DNA of 62,101 nt from an uncultured Methylococcaceae bacterium (lineage in GTDB: Bacteria > Pseudomonadota > Gammaproteobacteria > Methylococcales > Methylomonadaceae): contig CAJAVP010000069.1 of NCBI GenBank assembly GCA_903945375.1, forward strand, positions 1-62,101. Reading direction: 5' to 3'. This document shows, piece by piece, positions 8,272-17,213 of this stretch. The notes under the pieces were generated by a model. It was not told the DNA's origin and searched no databases. It saw nothing but the letters and a program-made list of their open reading frames with translations. Position 1 is the stretch's first letter; every line of letters begins with the position of its first letter. The translations under genes and the position numbers were made by a program.

Positions 8272-10032
8272 ATGAATGAAATTATCATTGGTATCGACTT
8301 AGGTACTACCAACTCTGAAGTGGCCATTGTAGAAAATGGTCAAAGTCACATCATTACTTTTGAAAACAAAAAAATTCTGCCATCTGTCGTGGGGATTGAT
8401 GATGAAGGTCATGTTTTGGTTGGCGAAACTGCGCGTAACCAGTACTTGGTCTATCCCGATCGCACGGTGAAATCCATTAAACGCTTAATGGGACAAGATA
8501 CCCATGTTGTTATGGCAGATAAAACCTATCAACCACAAGAAATATCAGCCATTATCTTAAAACGCTTGAAAACTATCGCTGAAGACTATGTGGGGCAACC
8601 GCTTGATAAAGCGGTGATTACGGTTCCTGCTTATTTTTCCGATGCTCAACGACAAGCGACTCGTGAAGCGGGAGAAATAGCTGGCTTGAATGTCGTTAGA
8701 ATGATTAACGAACCGACAGCCGCTGCCTTGTGCTACGGTGCGGCACAGAGCGAAGCAAAACGCATGTTGGTTTATGATTTAGGCGGTGGTACGTTTGATG
8801 TGTCGATTGTCAATATTGATGCAGGTGTTGTTGAGGTACTGTCTAGCCACGGCGACAATCACTTGGGCGGTGATGATTTTGACCAACAAATTATCAACTA
8901 TTTGTCGGATCATTTATTAGATCAGTACGGTGTTAATGTGGACTTACACAGTAAGGCGTTGGCACGCATCACTCGTGCAGCGGAAAATGCCAAACTGCGA
9001 CTATCCGATGAACCGTTTGTACAAATTGATGAAGAATATTTGTTGGAATATGAGGGCAACCCCATTCATTTGTCTATCGAATTGTCACGCGTAGATTATG
9101 AGGAAATGATCCAGGACTACATCAACGCTACCTTAGATGCCGTGCATATAGCCTTAAAAGGTGCAAAGCTAATCGCATCAGATATTGATGAGATTATTTT
9201 AGTGGGCGGCTCAACACGAACTCCTATTATCCGTGAACGTCTTTTTGATGAATTTGGTTTTGAACCCCATAGCGAGATTAATCCAGACCTGTGTGTTGCA
9301 ATGGGCGCGGCAATTCAAGCCGCGATGATTAATGGTCAAAATATCGATACAGTGTTGGTTGATGTCACGCCTTATACCTACGGCACGAGCGCGTTAGGTG
9401 AGTTGTACGGACAAAATTACCCTTACATGTATGTGCCTATTATCCACAAAAACAGCGTATTACCCAGCCGCAAAACAGAAGCATTTTACACGGTTCATGA
9501 CGGTCAAGAATCGGTTAATGTTTCGATTTATCAAGGTGAAGATCCTGATGCACTAGCTAACGTACAAATAGGCGAGTTTAACATTGAAGGGCTTCGTGAT
9601 GTACCAGCTGGTAATGTTATTACAATGACATTAGATTTGGATTTAAACGGTATTTTGCACGTTTCTGCTCGAGAAAAAGCGAGTGGAAAAGAAAAATCTA
9701 TTGTGATTAACAACGCTATCTCTCGCTTTGATAACGAGGCATTATCTAATGCTAAGCAACGTGTTCAGCATCTGTTTGGTCAAAATGATGGTAGTCGTGC
9801 ATGGGATAGTGATCATGAAAACTCTGCTCAGAATGAAAAACCTTCAGTGAGTGCTGCCCGTCAACTGATTAGCAAGGCGGAGAATTTATTAGACACCGTT
9901 TCAAATGAAGACAAAGAAGATTTAATCAACTTAATTGAAACCATCAATAATTGTATCGATGCGGATGATGACAGTGGACTGACAACCGCGACAGAGCAAT
10001 TGACAGATGTCATTTACTATCTGGAGTCTTGA
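8272..10032 (+). CDS. DnaK-like Hsp70 chaperone (paralogue)
   Basis: This 586-residue Hsp70 keeps all nucleotide-binding signatures: IIGIDLGTTNSEVAIV (phosphate 1), VYDLGGGTFDVSIV (phosphate 2) and IILVGGSTRTP (adenosine). The substrate-binding domain begins near VDVTPYTYGTSALGE, and the C-terminal lid is short and ends without the disordered tail of housekeeping DnaK (about 638 residues). A longer frame opens at 8206, but the ATG at 8272 puts MNEIIIGIDLGTT exactly at the family N-terminus and avoids overlap with the grpE-like gene. Given its co-transcribed GrpE- and J-like partners, it is probably a specialised Hsp70 rather than the cell's main dnaK. Client unknown. Confidence 0.95.
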   Translation: MNEIIIGIDLGTTNSEVAIVENGQSHIITFENKKILPSVVGIDDEGHVLVGETARNQYLVYPDRTVKSIKRLMGQDTHVVMADKTYQPQEISAIILKRLKTIAEDYVGQPLDKAVITVPAYFSDAQRQATREAGEIAGLNVVRMINEPTAAALCYGAAQSEAKRMLVYDLGGGTFDVSIVNIDAGVVEVLSSHGDNHLGGDDFDQQIINYLSDHLLDQYGVNVDLHSKALARITRAAENAKLRLSDEPFVQIDEEYLLEYEGNPIHLSIELSRVDYEEMIQDYINATLDAVHIALKGAKLIASDIDEIILVGGSTRTPIIRERLFDEFGFEPHSEINPDLCVAMGAAIQAAMINGQNIDTVLVDVTPYTYGTSALGELYGQNYPYMYVPIIHKNSVLPSRKTEAFYTVHDGQESVNVSIYQGEDPDALANVQIGEFNIEGLRDVPAGNVITMTLDLDLNGILHVSAREKASGKEKSIVINNAISRFDNEALSNAKQRVQHLFGQNDGSRAWDSDHENSAQNEKPSVSAARQLISKAENLLDTVSNEDKEDLINLIETINNCIDADDDSGLTTATEQLTDVIYYLES

Positions 10033-10289
10033 TGGAGCGTTGTCCATCCTGTAAATCACGGCTTAAAGCGGAGAGCATTGACTGTTCGCGTTGTGGGGCT
10101 GAATTACAATGGGTTATCCTTTGCGAAATGATCGCCAAACAACAACTTAATGAAGCGATTTATTCATTAGTTCAACAACAGCCGCAGCAAGCTGCGGCTG
10201 CCTTGGCACAATCATTAAGCTATCAAAAAACGCCTATGGCATTACTCCTACGCGATTTTTTGCATCATAAATATGGGCGTTTTGGTTAA
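10032..10289 (+). CDS. Small zinc-ribbon protein at the end of the Hsp70 operon
   Basis: This 85-residue protein carries two CxxC pairs at its N-terminus (CPSCKSRL and CSRCGAEL), a zinc ribbon. A helical, Gln- and Ala-rich segment follows (AIYSLVQQQPQQAAAALAQS). The ATG overlaps the Hsp70 stop in a TGATG arrangement, so the two are very likely co-translated. No catalytic motif is seen. By context it may be an adaptor or co-chaperone of the adjacent Hsp70, comparable in idea to the zinc domain of DnaJ, which the short J-protein here lacks. Not recognised as a named family. Confidence 0.75.
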   Translation: MERCPSCKSRLKAESIDCSRCGAELQWVILCEMIAKQQLNEAIYSLVQQQPQQAAAALAQSLSYQKTPMALLLRDFLHHKYGRFG

Positions 10290-10442
10290 CGTGAAATCTG
10301 GCAGATAGGCGATTGTTAGGCTATCTGTCATTCTTGACCCATTGTCATCGCATTAGATTTTTCCTCAATACTTTGAAATACAGATTCCTTACCCGACAGA
10401 AATTGAGGCTATCAACTTAACGCAGGACACTCAAACAAAACT

Positions 10443-10502
10443 AACCGTTCGACAAGGCTCTCCTGAGCCTAGCCGAAGCGCTTACCACGAACGACTTAAC
10501 CT
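10443..10502. repeat. Dispersed inverted repeat, shares an arm with 39.1 kb
   Basis: This lies in the 291-bp gap after the Hsp70 operon. It contains an imperfect inverted repeat, GTTCGACAAGGCTC / GAGCCTAGCCGAAGC, then ACCACGAACGACTTAACC. That last motif is nearly identical to the right arm of the inverted repeat at 39061-39120, so the two are probably members of one dispersed family. It could also act as a transcription terminator, although no U-rich tract follows closely. Confidence 0.6.
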
Positions 10503-10580
10503 TTAGCTGTGCTCCGCTTTTATATTAGTAACCGATATTTGTAAAAAATTGTTCATTTGTTCTTGTCTGAATGATGCAAT

Positions 10581-12392
10581 ATGATAGATGTCAACAGAGT
10601 TGTTTTTAGACTACTTCTAAATGGGTATCCGATGTCGTTTTTGCTTGATGAACTAACTAAAACCCTTGACGGTGAAGCACTCATACCGTTTTTTCAACCC
10701 ATTTTTTCTTTGCTTAATCGTGATTTTGTGGCGTACGAGGTATTCACCTATGGGCTATCAAATAGTCCCTTACATAATCCGTTGGTACTTTTCAATACTG
10801 CTGAACGTTATAACTTGAGTGCAAAACTTGAGCATATCAGCCAGAAGATTTGCTTTGAGCGTTTTGCCGCATTGCATGTCAAAAAAAAGCTGTTTATCAA
10901 TGTCAATGCCTCACTCACTAGCGAAGCCAGTTTTAAAAACAGTCAGTTACTTAGGTTATTAAACGACAATGGCATTAATCCTCAGGCGGTGGTGATTGAA
11001 TTGACCGAGCTTAGGTCTTACGTCAAACTCGACGTATTGCAAAACGCCGTCAATTTTTACCACGGACTGGGTTTTGAAGTAGCGTTGGACGATCTTGGTG
11101 CAGGCTATTCGGGTTTGAGGCGTTGGACTAAGTTACTTCCTGATTACGTCAAACTAGACAAACATTTTATTCGGGGCATTGACCATGATAGCGTTAAGCA
11201 AAGTTTTGTACGCGATATTCAAGCAATGGCAAGTTCGCTTCATTTTAAGTTGATTGTCGAAGGTGTAGAAACGGAAGGAGAATTTAATACCATTGAGCAG
11301 CTAGGGGTGACACTGGCACAAGGTTATTTTTTCGCTAAACCCAGCCAGAATCCCTTAGAAGAATCGGATAAGGTGTTTTCGAATAGCCAGCCGGTCAAAT
11401 CCCATCCCAAAAAATACTTAGCCAATGTTACAACCGCCGCGCAAATTGCTAAATTTATTCAGCCTATTTCTGCAAAGACGCCTGTATTTGAGGTACTGGA
11501 AATTTTTCAGCATCATCAGTTGACCATGTTGCCGCTGGTAGATAATAAGATTGCCACTGGCATTATTTACCAAGATCGTTTTTTATCTAAGTTGTTTTCC
11601 AGTCGTTACGGCCTAGAGTTATATGGCAAAAAAACCATTCGTAGCTTTGTCACAAAAACACCGCAGAGCATTGATCAAGATACCCCGCTCGAAACAGTTA
11701 GTCAGAAATTAACGGCAAATACGGATCATGAATCGGCATTTATTGTTACGCAAAATGGTGAATATGTAGGGATTGCGACATTGCTCGATTTACTCGAAGA
11801 AATCACCCATTTACAAATCAAAAATGCTAAACATGCCAATCCATTAACCTTGTTGCCGGGCAGCGTGCCCGTCAACGAGCAGATCAACCAATTGCTAGAG
11901 CAACATATCCCTTTTGCAATCGCCTACTTTGACTTAGATAATTTTAAGCCGTTTAATGATGTCTATGGCTACAGTGCGGGGGACACTATCATTAAGGTCG
12001 TTGCGGAAACATTGACATCGCATGTTTCCGAGCAAGAAGGTATCGTGGGACATATCGGTGGTGATGATTTTATTGTCGTTCTGATTTGCGAAGACTGGAG
12101 GCAACGATGCCAAGCGATATTAGATGATTTTGCTGCACAAGTGCCAGGTTATTACAAGCCTGAAGATGTGAGTGCAGGAGGGATTTATAGCGAAAATAGA
12201 CAGGGAGGAAAGTGCTTCTTTTCATTAGTCAGTCTTTCAGCCGGCGTTGTTGCTCCAGATGCAACTTGCGGTTGCCGCTCGCATGTTGATATTGCGGATT
12301 TGGCCAGTGGTGCTAAAAAGCAGGCAAAAGCACTCGAGGGTAATAGCTTGTTTGTCAACCAACGTAAAGTCCAACATGATCATTCCGTTTAA
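10581..12392 (+). CDS. EAL - tandem CBS - GGDEF cyclic-di-GMP enzyme
   Basis: The protein has 603 residues and no membrane segment. An N-terminal EAL domain (about 20-265) reads EVF at the signature but keeps its Glu and the other metal and catalytic positions (FINVNA, VIELTE, LDDLGAGYSGL, KLDKHF, IVEGVET, QGYFFAKP), so phosphodiesterase activity is plausible. Two CBS motifs follow (about 290-410), which usually bind adenine nucleotides and could regulate the enzyme. The C-terminal GGDEF domain (about 430-595) has AYFDLDNFKPFNDVYGY and GGDDF, an accepted active-site form. A start at 10632 (MSFLLDEL) fits the domain edge equally well; neither has a good ribosome-binding site. Confidence 0.9.
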   Translation: MIDVNRVVFRLLLNGYPMSFLLDELTKTLDGEALIPFFQPIFSLLNRDFVAYEVFTYGLSNSPLHNPLVLFNTAERYNLSAKLEHISQKICFERFAALHVKKKLFINVNASLTSEASFKNSQLLRLLNDNGINPQAVVIELTELRSYVKLDVLQNAVNFYHGLGFEVALDDLGAGYSGLRRWTKLLPDYVKLDKHFIRGIDHDSVKQSFVRDIQAMASSLHFKLIVEGVETEGEFNTIEQLGVTLAQGYFFAKPSQNPLEESDKVFSNSQPVKSHPKKYLANVTTAAQIAKFIQPISAKTPVFEVLEIFQHHQLTMLPLVDNKIATGIIYQDRFLSKLFSSRYGLELYGKKTIRSFVTKTPQSIDQDTPLETVSQKLTANTDHESAFIVTQNGEYVGIATLLDLLEEITHLQIKNAKHANPLTLLPGSVPVNEQINQLLEQHIPFAIAYFDLDNFKPFNDVYGYSAGDTIIKVVAETLTSHVSEQEGIVGHIGGDDFIVVLICEDWRQRCQAILDDFAAQVPGYYKPEDVSAGGIYSENRQGGKCFFSLVSLSAGVVAPDATCGCRSHVDIADLASGAKKQAKALEGNSLFVNQRKVQHDHSV

Positions 12393-12426
12393 TTCATACA
12401 CTCAAGGTGTACTTTAGGATGTTTGT

Positions 12427-12774
12427 ATGGTTTTTTTTAAAGTGAGTACCAACCTTGTTTTTGATGCCGCGCAAGCGCAACAAATCAACTATTCACTGTC
12501 TGAATTCATTGCACAGCAAACTAATCAGCCAGCGTCATTTGTAATGGTAGAATTAGCCGATGCAAAGCATATAATGTTTGCCGGCAACAATGCCCCGACC
12601 GCTTATGTAGAATGTAAAAGCATTGGCATGAATGCAAGCCAAGCTAACATCATGAGTGCGGCTATTTGCAAGACCTTACACACATTAATGGCCATTTCAG
12701 TTGATCGCATTTATATCGAATTTAGCCACCAACCTGCTGAATTATGGGGCTGGAATCGTGTTACGTTTGAATAA
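12427..12774 (+). CDS. MIF/tautomerase-superfamily protein lacking the catalytic N-terminal proline
   Basis: This 115-residue protein matches the macrophage migration inhibitory factor fold along its length: MVELADAKHIMFAGNNAPTA, VECKSIGMNASQAN and DRIYIEFSHQPAELWGWN are typical. Family members use a proline immediately after the initiator Met as catalytic base. Here the start reads Met-Val-Phe-Phe (ATG GTT TTT), so that proline is absent. The start is supported by the position of the first beta-strand (FFKVSTNLVF) and by AGGA upstream. The protein may lack tautomerase activity or have another role. The gene follows the cyclic-di-GMP enzyme by 34 bp and may be co-transcribed. Confidence 0.85.
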   Translation: MVFFKVSTNLVFDAAQAQQINYSLSEFIAQQTNQPASFVMVELADAKHIMFAGNNAPTAYVECKSIGMNASQANIMSAAICKTLHTLMAISVDRIYIEFSHQPAELWGWNRVTFE

Positions 12775-13021
12775 CTGTAAGTGTTCAGCTCTGCCCTACT
12801 TCGGCGCGAGTATGAAATAAAGTGAACAACTGTGTGCGGCTGGAGTGCTTTTTTTTCGCCTAAAACGCCTACTGTTGATGCTTGCCTAAGTTATCCATGC
12901 TCATTCCTTAGTTAAAAGAGATCGCGAATCCCGGCTGGAATGACAACTTGATGGCAGTAATTTTTAGGAGAGGTCTAAATAATTACAAACTAAGAAATAA
13001 CTTGATGGATAATGAGCAAAA

Positions 13022-13138
13022 ATGAAATCCTTTAAAATTTTACTGCTATCGCTGCTATTGCTGCTAAACTTTGCCCTCGCCGCGTGCGGGCAACCCGGCC
13101 CTTTATATTTGCCTGATAAGGCATCACCCACCCACTGA
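13022..13138 (+). CDS. lptM: LptM (YifL)-like small lipoprotein
   Basis: This is a 38-residue lipoprotein, easily missed because of its size. It starts MKSFKILLLS, has a leucine-rich signal segment, then a lipobox LAAC with the acylated Cys at residue 22, followed by GQPGPLYLPDK. The CGQxGPLYxP sequence just after the lipid-bearing cysteine is the hallmark of LptM, which assists folding and disulfide maturation of the LptD-LptE outer-membrane LPS translocon. Its position immediately upstream of lysA (18 bp gap) is the conserved gammaproteobacterial arrangement, which strengthens the call. Confidence 0.9.
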   Translation: MKSFKILLLSLLLLLNFALAACGQPGPLYLPDKASPTH

Positions 13139-13156
13139 ATCGACTCATTCGTAGAT

Positions 13157-14410
13157 ATGGATTATTTTAATTACACTAATAACGCGTTGTTTGCGGAAGA
13201 TGTTGCTATCGCAGACATCGTTAGCCAGCACGGTACACCGAGTTACATCTATTCACGGGCAACGATAGAGCGGCATTGGCGGGCTTTTGATCAAGCGTTT
13301 GACGCGCACCCGCACTTAATTTGCTATGCGGTGAAAGCCAATTCCAGTCTTGCCATTTTAAATATCTTGGCAAAGCTAGGCTCAGGTTTTGATATTGTCT
13401 CGCAAGGTGAGCTAGAGCGTGTTTTGGCGGCCGGTGGGGATGCTCAAAAAATTGTTTTTTCAGGGGTTGGCAAACGGGAAGATGAAATTGTAGCGGCATT
13501 GAAAGCCGGTATTCGTTGCTTTAATATTGAAGTCAATGAGGAATTAGATCGTTTAAACCGTTTAGCAGGGCAACTGGGCGTAATTGCGCCCGTGTCTTTT
13601 CGAGTTAATCCGGATGTTGATGCGAATACCCACCCTTATATTTCTACGGGCTTAAAAGAAAATAAATTTGGTATTGATATTACTCACGCCTTAGCTGAAT
13701 ATCGCCGAGCCGCCGCGCTGCCAAATATCAAAATCATGGGTATTGACTGCCACATTGGTTCGCAACTGATCGAAACACGCCCCTTCTTAGATGCCTTAGA
13801 CAAAATTTTAGATTTACTTAACACCTTACAAAACGATGGCATTGTCATTCATCATTTGGATTTAGGTGGGGGCTTAGGTATTTGTTACAAAGACGAGCAA
13901 CCACCTGAGCCTGCTGAGTATATTCACAAGGTTTTGGCAAAAATCAAACCATTAGGTTTGGAAATTTTGCTGGAGCCCGGACGCGCTATTGTCGGTAATG
14001 CCGGTATTTTAGTGACGCGTGTGGAGTATTTAAAAACCACAAGTGCTAAGAATTTTGCCATTGTCGATGCGGCAATGAATGATTTGTTGCGCCCGTCTTT
14101 ATATAAGGCGTGGCAAGCTATTGTGCCGGTTAACTTAGATAGCCCATTCGAGTCTATACCCTGGGATATTGTCGGGCCGGTTTGTGAAACAGGGGATTTC
14201 TTGGGCAAAGATCGCTTATTAGCATTGTCGGCGGGTGACTTACTCGCTATTCGTTCTTCAGGAGCGTATGGCTTTAGTATGAGCTCCAATTATAATAGTC
14301 GCCCGCGTGCCGCCGAATTAATGGTGGATGGCGACAAGGTCTATGTCATCAGGGAGCGTGAAACGTTGTCCCAGCTTTGGGCGGGTGAACAAGTGCTGCC
14401 GTCATCGTAG
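13157..14410 (+). CDS. lysA: Diaminopimelate decarboxylase
   Basis: LysA removes CO2 from meso-diaminopimelate to give L-lysine, the last step of the pathway, with pyridoxal phosphate. It has 417 residues, the usual length. The PLP lysine lies in YAVKANSS (about residue 60). Other family motifs are GFDIVSQGEL, CHIGSQL, LDLGGGLG, LLEPGRAIVGNAG, and CETGDF supplied by the partner subunit of the dimer. The C-terminus with GAYGFSMSSNYNSRPR is complete. It sits directly after lptM and is followed by a 303-bp gap before the hydrogenase genes. Confidence 0.97.
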   Translation: MDYFNYTNNALFAEDVAIADIVSQHGTPSYIYSRATIERHWRAFDQAFDAHPHLICYAVKANSSLAILNILAKLGSGFDIVSQGELERVLAAGGDAQKIVFSGVGKREDEIVAALKAGIRCFNIEVNEELDRLNRLAGQLGVIAPVSFRVNPDVDANTHPYISTGLKENKFGIDITHALAEYRRAAALPNIKIMGIDCHIGSQLIETRPFLDALDKILDLLNTLQNDGIVIHHLDLGGGLGICYKDEQPPEPAEYIHKVLAKIKPLGLEILLEPGRAIVGNAGILVTRVEYLKTTSAKNFAIVDAAMNDLLRPSLYKAWQAIVPVNLDSPFESIPWDIVGPVCETGDFLGKDRLLALSAGDLLAIRSSGAYGFSMSSNYNSRPRAAELMVDGDKVYVIRERETLSQLWAGEQVLPSS

Positions 14411-14614
14411 CATCGCAAGCTCTGTTGGTGAATTTTGGCGAAAAGCGTATTTCGTCATATAGCGGTCAAAGAGACCCTTTATAATTTGGCGTTAACATAA
14501 AGCGACGTCAATAATGGATAATATAATCGAACAATAACACAAGCTTAGGCTGGCAGGACATCCCCAACAGCCTGTTGTGACTCAATTAGCAGTTTTTTTT
14601 GGAATAACGCCATG

Positions 14615-14676
14615 ACTGTTGATTTAATTTACTTGCGATCAATTTAGAACGATGGGCGTGTGATTAAATCAACAGT
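14615..14676. promoter_or_regulatory. 14-bp perfect inverted repeat ahead of hoxF
   Basis: The arms ACTGTTGATTTAAT and ATTAAATCAACAGT match perfectly and are 34 bp apart. They lie 38-99 bp upstream of the hoxF start, in a gene-free gap (14411-14713). The arms could be two binding sites of a dimeric regulator of the hydrogenase operon, or an RNA stem in the leader. No U-tract follows, so it is not a simple terminator. A TATAAT-like hexamer lies at 14522-14527 but has no convincing -35 partner. The function is inference. Confidence 0.5.
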
Positions 14677-14713
14677 GCTGGCAAATACCCACCCCTTTAT
14701 ATAAGGAAAAGCC

Positions 14714-16501
14714 ATGCAAGTCTTTATAGAAAATCTGGCAGCAAACCATAATTATCAGTCGACGCGTCTTATGCTGATATTAAGGGCAATACAAGCGCGT
14801 TATTACTGTATTCCTGAAGCAGCAATTGAGCAGCTATCAGGTTTACTCAATATCCCTAGTACTCAAATCAAAGGGGTTGTTGAATTTTACAGTTTTTTTC
14901 ATCTTAATCCGCGCGGGCAATATGACGTACTGATTAGTGATTCCATCACCGATGCTATGCTGGGTAAAGCGCAGATCATGGAGCAATTAGTCGATAAGCT
15001 CCAAGTGGCAGTAGGTGACGTTCGTGCGGACGGCGTGGTTAGCTTAGATAACGCCTCATGTACCGGATTATGCGATCAAGGGCCGGCTGGATTGATCAAT
15101 GGCATGGCGATAGCGCATTTGGATGACGCGCGAATTGCTCAAATTGCGGACTTGATTAACCAACAAAAACCGCTGGCAGACTGGCCGGTTGAGTTATTTC
15201 ATGTCGATGACAATCTCATTAAGTCAGACATGTTGCTTAATCAAGCGATAATACCGGGTGCGGCACTCGAGGCGACATTTAAACGCGGCATCAAATCGAC
15301 ATTGGCTGAGATAGATAGTTCTGGCTTACGGGGTCGTGGAGGCGCAGGCTTTAAAACGGCGATGAAATGGCAGTTTTGCTCTGAAGAAGCCGAAACCGTT
15401 CGCTATGTTGTTTGTAATGCGGATGAGGGAGAGCCGGGCACGTTCAAAGATCGTGTCTTATTAAACAGTTATACCCATCATGTTGTTGAAGGCATGACCA
15501 TTTGTGCAGCTGTCATCGGTGCTAGCCAAGGCTTCTTATATTTACGTGGCGAATACTTGTTCTTGTATGACAAATTGCTGGCCATCTTAGAAGAGCGGCG
15601 TCAATCAGGGTTATTAGGCAATAATATACAAGGTCAAGGACTCAACTTTGATATCGAAATTTGCCTAGGCGCAGGGGCGTATATTTGCGGCGAAGAATCG
15701 GCATTGATTGAATCCTTGGAAGGCAAAATGGGCGTTCCAAGAAACCGCCCGCCGTATCCTGTTTCTCAGGGCTATCTAAATAAACCCACCGTAGTCAATA
15801 ACGTTGAAACCTTTTTAGCTGCATCTTGTATCGCGCTCAATGGGGGGCGGTGGTTTGCTGACATCGGTACAGAAAAATCCAACGGAACTAAAATCTTAAG
15901 TATCAGTGGCGATTGCCAACAACCTGGCATTTATGAATACCCATTTGGGACGACTATCCAAACCATTTTAAATGACTGTGGTGCAAGCGATGTGCTGGGT
16001 GTTCAAATTGGCGGGCCTTCTGGCACATTCATTTCCAATCAGGAATTTGAGCGTAAACTGGCGTTTGAAGACTTAGCAACCGGCGGCTCGTTTATCATCT
16101 TTAACAATAGCCGTAACATTCTCGACATAGTTAATAATTTCACTCATTTCTTCGCTCATGAGAGCTGTGGTTTTTGTAGCCCTTGCCGCGTTGGCACATC
16201 ACTACTCAAAAAACAATTAGATAAAATTATTGAAGGACATGGTTCGGCTGGCGATGTGGTGGCTTTGGAAGAATTGTGTCGATTGGTTAAAAGTTATAGT
16301 CATTGTGGCTTAGGGCAAACTGCCGCCAATCCAATCATCACAACCTTAGATCGCTATCCCGAGTTGTATCAAAGTCAACTGAAAAAAATCAGCTACGAAC
16401 CCGGGTTTGATTTAGATGGGGCTTTAGAAACCGCAAGACGCATGGCAAAACGCAACGATGCCGCTGCACATTTGACACAAACAGGAGAAGAGCATGAGTA
16501 A
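14714..16501 (+). CDS. hoxF: NAD-reducing hydrogenase diaphorase subunit HoxF
   Basis: HoxF is the NAD(H)- and FMN-binding subunit of the cytosolic bidirectional [NiFe]-hydrogenase. Its 595 residues fuse a NuoE-like N-terminal domain (1-160) to a NuoF-like domain. In the first part only one Cys pair is obvious (SCTGLCDQGPA); the region where NuoE has its first pair reads ISDSITDAML. I recall the same in Ralstonia-type HoxF. The NuoF part has GLRGRGGAGFKTAMKW and CNADEGEPGTFKDR for FMN and NADH, GAGAYICGEESALIES, and the [4Fe-4S] ligands in ESCGFCSPCRVG plus HCGLGQTA. It overlaps hoxU by 8 bp. A short GGAAA precedes the ATG. Confidence 0.96.
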   Translation: MQVFIENLAANHNYQSTRLMLILRAIQARYYCIPEAAIEQLSGLLNIPSTQIKGVVEFYSFFHLNPRGQYDVLISDSITDAMLGKAQIMEQLVDKLQVAVGDVRADGVVSLDNASCTGLCDQGPAGLINGMAIAHLDDARIAQIADLINQQKPLADWPVELFHVDDNLIKSDMLLNQAIIPGAALEATFKRGIKSTLAEIDSSGLRGRGGAGFKTAMKWQFCSEEAETVRYVVCNADEGEPGTFKDRVLLNSYTHHVVEGMTICAAVIGASQGFLYLRGEYLFLYDKLLAILEERRQSGLLGNNIQGQGLNFDIEICLGAGAYICGEESALIESLEGKMGVPRNRPPYPVSQGYLNKPTVVNNVETFLAASCIALNGGRWFADIGTEKSNGTKILSISGDCQQPGIYEYPFGTTIQTILNDCGASDVLGVQIGGPSGTFISNQEFERKLAFEDLATGGSFIIFNNSRNILDIVNNFTHFFAHESCGFCSPCRVGTSLLKKQLDKIIEGHGSAGDVVALEELCRLVKSYSHCGLGQTAANPIITTLDRYPELYQSQLKKISYEPGFDLDGALETARRMAKRNDAAAHLTQTGEEHE

Positions 16502-17213
16502 GACCCTCACGATTGACGGTAAAATCATCCCCTTTGAGGATGGTCAAACCATTATGGAAGCGGCAACCGCAGCCGATGTCTATATTCCGCATCTTTGCCA
16601 TCACCCTGAATTTACACCGCATGGCAGCTGCAAATTATGTACGGTTAAAGTTAATGGTCGCAATTGTTCCGCCTGCACGTTTCCGGCGACTGAAGGACAA
16701 GATGTTTTAAACAATACCAAAGAATTAAATGATGATCGGCAAAAAATCACCCAAATGCTGTTTGTTGAAGGTAATCATTTTTGCCCATCTTGTGAAAAAA
16801 CCGGTAACTGCCAATTACAAGCCGTTGCTTATCATCTCAATATGCTGGATAGTCACTTCCCGCTGTTTTATCCAAAACGAGAAATGGATGCCTCACATCC
16901 TGATGTTATGATTGACCATAATCGCTGCATCTTCTGTACACTTTGTGTCAGAGCCAGCCAACAATACGATGGCAAAGATGTTTTTGCGATCAGCGGTCGT
17001 GGCATTAACAAACATCTAATTATTAATTCACCTAATGGTCAGTTAAACGAGTCCGATTTGGAGGTTAACGATAAAGCCGCTCATATTTGTCCGACCGGCG
17101 CTATATTAATCAAACGTACAGGTTACCAAATCCCAATCGGTCAGCGCACGTATGACCATCACCAAATAGACGAAATCAGTCTGGCAATGGAGCATCCTCA
17201 TCATGGCGAATAA
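16494..17213 (+). CDS. hoxU: NAD-reducing hydrogenase diaphorase subunit HoxU
   Basis: HoxU is the electron-transfer subunit linking HoxF to HoxY, 239 residues, equivalent to the N-terminal part of NuoG. The ferredoxin-like [2Fe-2S] domain has CHHPEFTPHGSCKLC and a later CSAC. Next is the HxxxCxxCxxxxxC motif (HFCPSCEKTGNC) and a [4Fe-4S] domain with CIFCTLC and CPTGA. It starts inside the end of hoxF (8-bp overlap) and ends 11 bp inside hoxY, so the three diaphorase and small-subunit genes are tightly coupled. Confidence 0.96.
   Translation: MSKTLTIDGKIIPFEDGQTIMEAATAADVYIPHLCHHPEFTPHGSCKLCTVKVNGRNCSACTFPATEGQDVLNNTKELNDDRQKITQMLFVEGNHFCPSCEKTGNCQLQAVAYHLNMLDSHFPLFYPKREMDASHPDVMIDHNRCIFCTLCVRASQQYDGKDVFAISGRGINKHLIINSPNGQLNESDLEVNDKAAHICPTGAILIKRTGYQIPIGQRTYDHHQIDEISLAMEHPHHGE

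Noticed and set aside
14514-14530. TATAAT hexamer as the hoxF promoter
   Set aside because: There is no convincing -35 element at the proper distance, so it is mentioned only as a possibility with the inverted repeat.
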